Shown in pieces: positions 1 to 6,563 of a DNA stretch of 8,558 bases. The notes under the pieces are model-generated. The model was not told where the DNA came from. It saw only the letters and a list, made by a program, of their open reading frames with translations, and searched no databases. Both the position numbers and the translations under genes were made by a program. The stretch comes from Bacillota bacterium (GTDB lineage: Bacteria > Bacillota > Clostridia > Christensenellales > CAG-138), in NCBI GenBank assembly GCA_016288175.1, contig JAEEYN010000162.1, forward strand, positions 1-8,558, written 5' to 3'. The first letter of the stretch is position 1; every line of letters begins with the position of its first letter.

Positions 1-2850
1 CTCGGCCTCGACGGCAAGGAGCAGATCGAGGGCTACGGCGTGCTTCCGTTCATCGAAAAATGCAAGGAATCCGTCTGGAAATACAAGGGCGAATGGGAGC
101 AGATGAGCGACGCCGTCGGCTATTGGGCGGACATGGAAAATCCCTACGTCACCTATGACGATAACTATATCGAGTCCGTCTGGTGGGCGCTCAAGACGAT
201 CGACGAAAAGGGCCTCCTTTATAAGGGCCACAAGATCGTTCCCTATTGCCCGCGCTGCGGCACCGCGCTTTCGAGCCACGAGGTCGCGCAGGGCTACAAA
301 GCCGTTAAGGAAGTTTCGATCTTCGTCACCTTCCCGGTGATCCCGGATGCGGAGCATCCCGCCTTTGACGGCAGCGAAAATCTGATCGCCTGGACGACCA
401 CGCCCTGGACCCTGCCTTCGAACGTCGCGCTCTGCGTCAACGCGGATGAGGATTACGTCATCGTCCGCAAGGATGAAACCAAGTACGTCCTCGCGAAGGC
501 TCTCGTCGAGAGCACCCTCGGCGAAGGCTGCGAGGAGCTCGCCTGCATGAAGGGTTCGGAGCTCGTCGGCCTCTCGTATAAGCCGCTCTTCGATTTCCCG
601 GTCAACCATAAGGGCAAGAAGGGCTGGCGCATCGTTTCGGACAGCTACGTCACTCTGACCGACGGTTCCGGCATCGTCCACCTCGCTCCCGCCTTCGGTG
701 AGGACGACGCAAAGGTCGGCCGCGAATGGGATCTGCCCTTCGTTCAGCTCGTCGACGCACGCGGCAGGCTGACCGGCGGCACCCCCTGGGACGGGACCTT
801 CGTCAAGAAGGCCGACAAACCAATCATCGAGGACCTGCGTTCCCGCGGGAGGCTCCTTCGCGAGCTGCCGTATGAGCACGATTATCCCTACTGCTGGCGC
901 TGCGACACGCCGCTCATCTATTACGCCCGCGAGAGCTGGTTCGTGAAGACGACGGCCGTGCGCGACAGGATGATCGCGAACAACAAAAAGATCAACTGGA
1001 TCCCGGAATCCATCGGCGAAGGCCGTATGGGCAATTTCCTCGAGAACGTCATCGACTGGGGCATCAGCCGCGAAAGGTACTGGGGAACTCCCCTGCCGGT
1101 CTGGATGTGCGACAAGTGCGGCCACTACCACGTTATGGGCAGCCGCGAAGAGCTGCGCAAATACGCTCCGGAGGTCCCGGCGGATATCGAGCTGCATAAG
1201 CCGATGCTCGACCCGATCACCTTCAAGTGCGAAAAGTGCGGCGGAACGATGAAGCGCGAGCCCGTCGTTATCGACTGCTGGTTCGACAGCGGCTCCATGC
1301 CCTTCGCGCAGTGGCATTATCCCTTTGAAAATAAAGAAGAATTCGAGCGCCGCTTCCCCGCGGATTATATCAGCGAGGCAGTCGACCAGACCCGCGGCTG
1401 GTTCTATACGCTTTCCGCGCTTTCGACGATCCTCTTCGACAAGCCCGCGTTCAAGAACTGCATCGTTCTCGGCCTCGTCTGCGACAAGGACGGCAAGAAG
1501 ATGAGCAAGCATGTCGGCAACGTCGTCGCACCCGCGGACGTTCTGACCAAGCAGGGCGCGGACGCCGTGCGCTGGTATTTCTACACCGCTTCGAGCCCGT
1601 GGCTGCCGAGCCGTTTCAGCGGCGAAGCCGTCAGCGAGCAGCAGCGTAAATACATGGGCACGCTCTGGAACACCTATGCGTTCTACGTGCTCTATGCCGA
1701 TATCGACGAATTCGACCCGACGAAGCACAGCCTCGTTCGCGAAAACCTCTCCGTTATGGATAAATGGCTGCTGTCGAGGCTCAATACCCTCGTCCGCACC
1801 GTCGATAATTATCTCGAAAACCTCCGCATCACGGAGGCAGGCCGCGAGCTCAACCGCTTCGTGGATGATCTTTCCAACTGGTACGTCCGTCAGGGCCGCG
1901 AAAGGTACTGGGGCAAAGTTATGACTGCGGATAAGGAAGCGGCGTACATGACGCTCTATACCGCGCTCGAGACCATTGCCCGCCTGACAGCGCCGTTCAC
2001 TCCGTTCATGGCGGAGCAGATCTATCAGAATATCGTCCGCACCGTCGATAAAACAGCGCCGGAAAGCGTGCATCTCTGCACCTATCCCGAGTGCGATGAA
2101 AGCTTCATCGACGCGGACCTCGAAAAGAGCATGGACGAGATCCTGCGCGTCGTGACCCTCGGCCGCGCCGCAAGGAGCCTCGCGAATATCAAGAACCGTC
2201 AGCCTCTTTCGGAAATGTTCGTTCAGGGCGTCGACGAACTGCCGCCCATGTATAACGAGATCATAGCGGGCGAATTGAACGTGAAGGCCGTGCATTATGT
2301 CAAGGACGCTTCCGAATTCATCAGCTACCGCGTCAAACCGCAGCTGAAGCTGCTCGGGCCCCGCTACGGCAAGGTCCTTCCGAAGATCAACCAGTACCTC
2401 CAGCAGGAGGGCGTGGGCAACGCCGTCGTCGCGGCGCACGCGGCGGGCAATGCCTATACCTTCGAACTCGAAGGCGGCGTCCGCGTTTCGCTGAACCCGG
2501 AGGACGTTTTGGTCGATACCGTCAAGAAGGAAGGCTTCGCGACGGCGGGCGATAACGGCGTCACCGTAGTTCTCAATACGCAGCTCAGCGAGGAGCTCAT
2601 CGAGGAAGGTTATGTCCGCGAGCTCATCAGCAAGGTCCAGACCATGCGCAAGGAAGCGGATTTCGAAGTTACCGATACGATCACTTTGACCGTTGAGTGC
2701 GGGGAAAACCTGCTTGCAGCGCTCGATAAGCATTCCGACGAGATCCGCTCCGCAACGCTTTCGACGATCCTTGAATTCCGCAAGCCGCAGGGCGTTGTGA
2801 AGGAATGGGATCTCAATGGCGAAAAGGTAACAATCGGCATTGCACGCTGA
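1..2850 (+). CDS. ileS: Isoleucyl-tRNA synthetase, type 2 (eukaryote-like), 5' end cut off by window
   Basis: Cytoplasmic class I enzyme that charges tRNA(Ile) with isoleucine using ATP and edits mischarged valine. The reading frame is open from base 1, so the GTG at 40 is internal. About 949 residues are visible and roughly 90 N-terminal ones, including the HIGH motif, lie upstream. Numbering from base 1, I see the CP1 editing-domain motif WTTTPWTLPSN (131-141), GSGIVHLAPAFGEDD (222-236), GISRERYWGTPLPVW (354-368), a CxxC...CxxC zinc pair (nt 1108-1239), DQTRGWFY (about 462) and the catalytic KMSKH loop (500-504, nt 1498-1512). The anticodon-binding helices contain NWYVRQGRERYWG (from about 626). 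The C-terminus has LKLLGPRYGKVLP and VRELISKVQTMRKEA, as in type 2 enzymes, and lacks the C-terminal zinc finger of E. coli IleS. Type 2 IleS is known to be associated with mupirocin tolerance; applying that here is inference. No terminator is visible after the stop. Confidence 0.97.
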   Translation, partial: LGLDGKEQIEGYGVLPFIEKCKESVWKYKGEWEQMSDAVGYWADMENPYVTYDDNYIESVWWALKTIDEKGLLYKGHKIVPYCPRCGTALSSHEVAQGYKAVKEVSIFVTFPVIPDAEHPAFDGSENLIAWTTTPWTLPSNVALCVNADEDYVIVRKDETKYVLAKALVESTLGEGCEELACMKGSELVGLSYKPLFDFPVNHKGKKGWRIVSDSYVTLTDGSGIVHLAPAFGEDDAKVGREWDLPFVQLVDARGRLTGGTPWDGTFVKKADKPIIEDLRSRGRLLRELPYEHDYPYCWRCDTPLIYYARESWFVKTTAVRDRMIANNKKINWIPESIGEGRMGNFLENVIDWGISRERYWGTPLPVWMCDKCGHYHVMGSREELRKYAPEVPADIELHKPMLDPITFKCEKCGGTMKREPVVIDCWFDSGSMPFAQWHYPFENKEEFERRFPADYISEAVDQTRGWFYTLSALSTILFDKPAFKNCIVLGLVCDKDGKKMSKHVGNVVAPADVLTKQGADAVRWYFYTASSPWLPSRFSGEAVSEQQRKYMGTLWNTYAFYVLYADIDEFDPTKHSLVRENLSVMDKWLLSRLNTLVRTVDNYLENLRITEAGRELNRFVDDLSNWYVRQGRERYWGKVMTADKEAAYMTLYTALETIARLTAPFTPFMAEQIYQNIVRTVDKTAPESVHLCTYPECDESFIDADLEKSMDEILRVVTLGRAARSLANIKNRQPLSEMFVQGVDELPPMYNEIIAGELNVKAVHYVKDASEFISYRVKPQLKLLGPRYGKVLPKINQYLQQEGVGNAVVAAHAAGNAYTFELEGGVRVSLNPEDVLVDTVKKEGFATAGDNGVTVVLNTQLSEELIEEGYVRELISKVQTMRKEADFEVTDTITLTVECGENLLAALDKHSDEIRSATLSTILEFRKPQGVVKEWDLNGEKVTIGIAR

Positions 2851-2884
2851 CGCAAAGCTGAAATGCGACTTGGATCCGAGGTTC

Positions 2885-3970
2885 ATGATCTTGAAAACTT
2901 CAATGCAGCAACCGAATACCGCGCTCCGCAGAGCGTTCTTCCTCCTTGCCGCCGCGCTTCTTGCCCTTTGCTTCATCCTCGGCTCGGTCTCCTGCTCGGT
3001 GATCGAGGAAAAGGAAAAGGAACAGCAAAAGGAGGAGGAAGCCGCCGCGAAAGCGAAGGAGATCTATGACCGCGCCGTCGAGGCGTACCGGGATTGGGAT
3101 TTCGCGGAAGCGAAGCGCCTCTTTGCCGAGAGCGGGATGTACGGAAACTCCGATGAATACTTCGCGGCGATGGAGGAATACGAAAAGCGCTATCTCGACG
3201 GCGTGAAGGCGATGGAGAACCGCGATTATGCGACGGCGCTTTCGAATTTCCAATCGATGCCGGAGTACCTGAACAGCCGGGACTATATCGACAGGATCTC
3301 TGCGCTTGAGGCCGAATACAGGCACGGCGTCGAGCTTTATGACGAAAAGGATTATTTCGAAGCGCGGAACTGCTTCCTCGCGGCGGAAGGCTACAGCAAC
3401 AGTGACGATTTCGTTGAGAGCATCGATAAAATGGTCGAGCTTTACAACAACGCGATCGCGCTGATGAACCGCTCCGAGTATTCCGAAGCGATCAGTGCAT
3501 TCATGGCGATCGGAACGGAATTCGGCGATTCCGAAGCGATGATCGCGGAATGCCAGAGGCGGCTTCGGGAGGGCGGAGTGACTCTTTCGGGCTATATCGC
3601 GAACTATAACGCGATCGACGAAAATGCCCGGATCACCGCGGGCTCACCGGGCAAGGATTTCACCCTCCGTGATACGAACGGCGTGATCTTCGCGGGAACG
3701 ACTAACGATAAAGGCTCGATCCTGAAGATCCAGTTCGGTTTCCGCGAGGCGGTCCGCGTTCAGCTCGGCGAAGCAGGCTTCCGCGAAGCGCTCTGCCGCT
3801 GCATACTTGCGCTAAACCCCTATATTTCCGATATCGAGACCGTGCGGAGCGGCCTTGCGTCCTATCTTTCCGGCAGCGGCGCGGGCTACGGCTGCATGTG
3901 GATCCATGCCTCGAGCGGCAGCGACGGCTCGATCGTTGTGGAAGCCGTCCGCGTTTCGTTCGGCGCCTGA
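2885..3970 (+). CDS. Probable lipoprotein with four TPR-like 42-residue repeats
   Basis: Function unknown; I recognise no named family. The N-terminus (numbered from ATG 2885) has a basic RR pair at 15-16, a hydrophobic stretch 17-36 and cysteine 37 in GSVSC, which looks like a lipoprotein signal although Ser at -3 is atypical. A Lys/Glu-rich helix follows (about 40-60). Four consecutive TPR-like units of 42, 42, 42 and 41 residues (61-227) share Y-x3-V/I, (D/E)-(Y/F)-x2-A and F-x5-(Y/F)-x-(N/D)-S. The C-terminal 134 residues are unassigned and rich in Gly/Ser. The start is uncertain: GAGG at 2878-2881 is 3 nt from ATG 2885, 9 nt from an in-frame TTG at 2891 and 21 nt from ATG 2903, while an in-frame TTG at 2840 overlaps ileS. 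All leave the signal segment intact. It lies 34 bp after ileS, probably on the same transcript. It likely faces the outside of the cytoplasmic membrane, where the repeats would bind a protein or scaffold an assembly (inference). Confidence 0.88.
   Translation: MILKTSMQQPNTALRRAFFLLAAALLALCFILGSVSCSVIEEKEKEQQKEEEAAAKAKEIYDRAVEAYRDWDFAEAKRLFAESGMYGNSDEYFAAMEEYEKRYLDGVKAMENRDYATALSNFQSMPEYLNSRDYIDRISALEAEYRHGVELYDEKDYFEARNCFLAAEGYSNSDDFVESIDKMVELYNNAIALMNRSEYSEAISAFMAIGTEFGDSEAMIAECQRRLREGGVTLSGYIANYNAIDENARITAGSPGKDFTLRDTNGVIFAGTTNDKGSILKIQFGFREAVRVQLGEAGFREALCRCILALNPYISDIETVRSGLASYLSGSGAGYGCMWIHASSGSDGSIVVEAVRVSFGA
3065..3565 (+). repeat. Four in-frame 126-bp TPR-like coding repeats
   Basis: Units start at 3065, 3191, 3317 and 3443. 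The first three are exactly 42 codons and the last is 41. Each begins with a Tyr codon, has an acidic-aromatic pair (DF/DY/EY) at positions 12-13, Ala at 16 and Phe at 20. The first three then carry Tyr-x-Asn-Ser around 26-29, and the last has Phe-Gly-Asp-Ser. The period is longer than the 34 residues of a canonical TPR, so each unit is a helical hairpin with a longer linker. DNA identity between units is low, so this is an old protein-level repeat and not a recent tandem duplication. Confidence 0.85.
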
Positions 3971-3993
3971 AGCAGATCGGAAGCATAAAAAAG

Positions 3994-4021
3994 AAAGGAT
4001 ACGCAGTTTTGCGTATCCTTT
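3994..4021. terminator. Bidirectional intrinsic terminator between convergent genes
   Basis: A perfect 12-bp stem (3994-4005 pairs with 4010-4021) closes a GTTT loop. Toward the left, the leftward transcript continues into a U-rich run (complement of the A-rich 3984-3992), making a strong terminator for murC. Toward the right, the RNA after the stem is T-rich but interrupted by G and C, so it is a weaker terminator for the repeat lipoprotein. It sits between the two convergent stop codons (3970 and 4040). Confidence 0.88.
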
Positions 4022-4039
4022 GCTTTATATTACTTGATT

Positions 4040-5419
4040 TTATTTTTCGAGGAACATCCTCGTTTTCTTATAAACATCGCCACTGCCGAGGGTGATCACG
4101 ATGTCGCCTTCGCGCGCATTCAACTTCAGGTATTCGTTGATCTCCTCGAAGGTCGGGATGTATTTCGCGTTGTTCGTTTCGCGGTTGATGCCGGCGACCA
4201 TATCCCGCGCGTGGACGCTGCCGTCGTCCTTTTCGCGGCCGGGGTAGATATCCGGAACGAGCACTTCGTCCGCGCCTTTGAAGCAATCGACGTTTTCAAC
4301 GAAGAGGGTCTTCGCGCGAGTGTAGCTGTTGCACTGGAAAACGACGAACATTTTGTTGTGCTTCGTGCGGAAACCGGCGTCCAGCGCGGCGCGGATCTCG
4401 GCGGGATGATGCGCGTAATCGTGGAAAACGCGGACGCCGTCCCTTTCGCCGTAGTATTCGAAGCGGCGCTGCACCGCGTGAAAATGCGCGAGCGCTGCCG
4501 CGATGAGATCGAAGCTGTCGCCGTGGGAAAGGGCAACGACCGTCGCCGCGAGCGCGTCGATCATGTTGTGGCGGCCGGGAACATTGAGCTCGATCCTTCC
4601 GAGCTTTTCGCCGCGGAACATAACGTCGAAAGCGGGGCAGCCGAGGGCGCTGTATTCGATGTTCGCAGGGTAGTAATCCGGGTCATTCGCCGTGTCGAGG
4701 CCGTAGGTCAGCTTTCTTCCATCGAATTCGCCGAGGAGCCTGCGGACGTTTTCGTCGTCGGTGCAGCCGATGAACAGGCCGCCTTCGGGCATCCTCGCAA
4801 CAAATTTGCGGAAAGCGTTGACGATGTTGTCGAAGGTCTTGAAATAATCGAGGTGGTCGTTGTCGATGTTGTTGATCAGCACGACCGTCGGATGGAGCGT
4901 CAGAAAGCTTTCGACGTATTCGCAGGCTTCGGTGATGAAAAGATCGGGCGAGCCGAGGCGGATGCCGCCGTTCAGGAAATCGACCATGCCGCCGACGTGG
5001 ACCGTCGCGTTGCAGCCGCCGTTTTCGGAGATCAGCGCGAGCATGGAGGTGATCGTCGTTTTGCCGTGGCAGCCCGCGATGCCGATGACTTCCTTATATT
5101 TTTCGCTGATGAGGCCGAGGGCGACGGAGCGCTCGATCTCCGGAATTCCGAGCTCCTTTGCGCGGACGCGCTCGACATTGTCCTCGTGGATCGCGGCGGA
5201 ATAGACGACCGTATCGCAGCCCTCGACGTTCTTCGGGTCGTGGCCGATGAAAACGGGGATACCGACCTCATCGAGCCTTTCGGTAAAGGGGGAGGTCGTG
5301 CGGTCGGAGCCCTGGACCTCGAAGCCCCTGTCCTTCAGAATCTGTGCAAGACCGTTCATCGAGCAGCCGCCGATGCCGATAAAATGAACTTTTCCGCGAA
5401 TTGCAGCTTTGTTTTCCAT
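4040..5419 (-). CDS. murC: UDP-N-acetylmuramate--L-alanine ligase
   Basis: Cytoplasmic ATP-dependent ligase that adds L-alanine to UDP-MurNAc, the first residue of the peptidoglycan stem peptide. From ATG 5419 the protein has 459 residues, normal for MurC. Motifs in order: UDP-binding FIGIGGCSMNGLA (13-25), P-loop GCHGKTT (116-122), EACEY (164-168) in the position of the usual EADES acidic motif, NNIDNDHLD (183-191), GRHN (282-285), RRFEYYG (318-324), HDYAHHP (333-339) and a C-terminal LGSGD (444-448). This order excludes MurD, MurE and MurF; Mpl is less likely because of overall fit. Start choice: the family N-terminus lies just before residue 10, favouring ATG 5419 (13 nt after the SD core). 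ATG 5431 is only 1 nt from the SD and GTG 5428 is 4 nt away. It is driven by its own promoter at 5518-5546 and probably also by read-through from walJ-rlmH. It ends at a strong shared terminator. Confidence 0.95.
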   Translation of the reverse strand: MENKAAIRGKVHFIGIGGCSMNGLAQILKDRGFEVQGSDRTTSPFTERLDEVGIPVFIGHDPKNVEGCDTVVYSAAIHEDNVERVRAKELGIPEIERSVALGLISEKYKEVIGIAGCHGKTTITSMLALISENGGCNATVHVGGMVDFLNGGIRLGSPDLFITEACEYVESFLTLHPTVVLINNIDNDHLDYFKTFDNIVNAFRKFVARMPEGGLFIGCTDDENVRRLLGEFDGRKLTYGLDTANDPDYYPANIEYSALGCPAFDVMFRGEKLGRIELNVPGRHNMIDALAATVVALSHGDSFDLIAAALAHFHAVQRRFEYYGERDGVRVFHDYAHHPAEIRAALDAGFRTKHNKMFVVFQCNSYTRAKTLFVENVDCFKGADEVLVPDIYPGREKDDGSVHARDMVAGINRETNNAKYIPTFEEINEYLKLNAREGDIVITLGSGDVYKKTRMFLEK

Positions 5420-5430
5420 AAATTTCACCA

Positions 5431-5449
5431 TGCTCCTTTTCGGGGAGCA
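5431..5449 (-). promoter_or_regulatory. murC ribosome binding site inside a hairpin
   Basis: On the leftward mRNA the Shine-Dalgarno AAAAGGAG (5440-5433) overlaps a 6-bp stem, TGCTCC (5449-5444) with GGAGCA (5436-5431), closed by a 7-nt loop. The 3' arm contains GGAG of the SD and the A of the candidate ATG at 5431. If it forms, it would reduce access to the ribosome binding site. The pairing is visible in the sequence; any regulatory role is inference, and a 6-bp stem may be chance. Confidence 0.4.
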
Positions 5450-5517
5450 GCCTTTCAAACCGTTCGGGGCCGGGTTCGGCTTTTTTCGTCAGCTTATTAT
5501 CAAAACCCCAATAATTT

Positions 5518-5546
5518 ATTATACTCCCGCCGCCGCATTTTGGCAA
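5518..5546 (-). promoter_or_regulatory. Sigma-A type promoter for murC
   Basis: Reading leftward, the -35 is TTGCCA (5546-5541) and the -10 is a perfect TATAAT (5523-5518), with a 17-bp spacer. The predicted start is near 5511, giving a leader of about 90 nt to ATG 5419. The promoter begins 4 bp after the stop codon of the upstream deacylase gene. Confidence 0.8.
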
Positions 5547-5550
5547 CAAT

Positions 5551-6060
5551 TCATTTTTCGAAATCCGAAACTCCGATCAGCGCGGGTTCATAGCCGAGCG
5601 CATCGAGGAAGCGAAGAACGTCCGCCGTTTTGACGCAAAGCGAAGCCGTGTTGACGTTCGGATGGATCAGCATCCGCTCGTTCTTCAAAATATCCCGGTC
5701 GACGGCGACGCGCACGGCATGCTCCGCGTCATTGAGCAGCCCTGTGACGGTGATCGCGCCGGGCAGAAGGCCGAGCTTTTCGAAAAGAAGGCTTTCGTCC
5801 GCGAAACTGAGGCGCGGAACGCCGAGCTGCTTACTGATATCCGAGGTGATGAAGCGCTTTTCGGCGCCGATCATGGCGAGGTAAAAGATCGTTTTCCGTT
5901 TGTTCGTAAGGAAAATATTCTTGCAGTGCTCCGCTCCGGCCGTTTCCGCGACGGCGGCGCAGGCCTCCATCGTCGGCGCGGCGGGGTGGGAGAACCGCTC
6001 GTATTCGATGCCAAGCGCGGCAAGCGCGGCGAGGACGGGTTTTTCTCTTTCGTCGATCAT
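5551..6060 (-). CDS. prdX: Ala-tRNA(Pro) deacylase, ProXp-ala/PrdX (YbaK-like) family
   Basis: A free-standing editing domain of the YbaK/INS superfamily, 169 residues, the usual size for ProXp-ala. Family members hydrolyse Ala-tRNA(Pro) made in error by prolyl-tRNA synthetase, which protects proline codons. Visible motifs: FSHPAAPTMEA (23-33), the Lys-Asn pair in HCKNIFL (K47, N48) expected at the tRNA/alanyl pocket, DISKQLGVPRLSFA (74-87), LLPGAITVTGLLND (98-111) and HPNVNTASL (133-141). The start ATG 6060 follows the rlmH stop after a single base, and no SD is recognisable upstream, so translation probably depends on ribosomes finishing rlmH. The exact specificity (Ala-tRNA(Pro) rather than another misacylated tRNA) is inferred from family resemblance. 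Gene names for this family vary (prdX, proX). Confidence 0.9.
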   Translation of the reverse strand: MIDEREKPVLAALAALGIEYERFSHPAAPTMEACAAVAETAGAEHCKNIFLTNKRKTIFYLAMIGAEKRFITSDISKQLGVPRLSFADESLLFEKLGLLPGAITVTGLLNDAEHAVRVAVDRDILKNERMLIHPNVNTASLCVKTADVLRFLDALGYEPALIGVSDFEK

Positions 6061-6061
6061 A

Positions 6062-6541
6062 TTATTTATGGTAAGGCTCGCCCGCGTTGATCTTGAACGC
6101 GCGGTAGAGCTGTTCGAGCAGCATAACGCGGAAGATCTGGTGGGAGAAGGTCATTTTCGAAAAGCTGAGCCGCAGTTCCGCACGGTCGAGGACTTCCTTC
6201 GAAAGTCCGTTCGAGCCGCCTATGATGAAAGCAAGGCGGCTCTTGCCACCGAGGAACCAGCCTTTGAGCTTTTCCGCAAGCTCCGTTGAGGAAAACTGCT
6301 TCCCGGCAATATCGAGCGCGATGACGGTGTCCGCCTCCGTGAGCTTCGCAAGGATGCGCCGCCCCTCGGCGAGCTTGATCCCCTCGAGCTCCGCCGCGCT
6401 GAGCTTTTCCGGCGCTTTCTCATCCGCAAGCTCAACGGTTTCGACCTCCGCGAAGCGCGAGATCCGCTTTATGAATTCGTCCGCGGCGTCACGGTAGAAT
6501 TTTTCCTTGAGTTTTCCGACGCAGATGATGCGAAGCTTCAT
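6062..6541 (-). CDS. rlmH: 23S rRNA (pseudouridine1915-N3)-methyltransferase RlmH
   Basis: SPOUT-class SAM-dependent methyltransferase that methylates pseudouridine 1915 in helix 69 of 23S rRNA on assembled 70S ribosomes. It is 159 residues, the exact length typical of the family. I see MKLRIICVGKLKEK at the start, IALDIAGKQFSS (74-85), the SAM-binding knot loop FIIGGSNGL (105-113), FSHQIFRVMLLEQLYRA (132-148) and the C-terminal PYHK, whose His and Lys are near-invariant. GGSNG replaces the commoner GGA(Y/F/D)G. The start ATG 6541 has AAGGA (6553-6549) at 7 nt. It lies 22 bp downstream of walJ and 1 bp upstream of the deacylase gene, in one operon. Confidence 0.97.
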   Translation of the reverse strand: MKLRIICVGKLKEKFYRDAADEFIKRISRFAEVETVELADEKAPEKLSAAELEGIKLAEGRRILAKLTEADTVIALDIAGKQFSSTELAEKLKGWFLGGKSRLAFIIGGSNGLSKEVLDRAELRLSFSKMTFSHQIFRVMLLEQLYRAFKINAGEPYHK

Positions 6542-6563
6542 TTTCGTTTCCTTTTTACCGTTT

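Noticed and set aside
2840..2884. TTG start at 2840 for the repeat lipoprotein, overlapping ileS
   Set aside because: It would put 15 extra residues before ATG 2885 (21 before ATG 2903), ahead of the signal segment, and the nearest AAAAGG is 13 nt away; later starts fit a signal peptide better.
5469..5486. GCCG-GGTT-CGGC followed by six T on the + strand, like a terminator
   Set aside because: The stem is only 4 bp and no rightward gene ends there. It could at most stop antisense RNA into the murC leader.
4034..5593. Long 519-codon open frame on the + strand opposite murC
   Set aside because: It is antisense to murC, has no recognisable motif or SD, is rich in Val/Ala/Asp/Glu as expected for a mirror frame in GC-rich DNA, and crosses the murC promoter.
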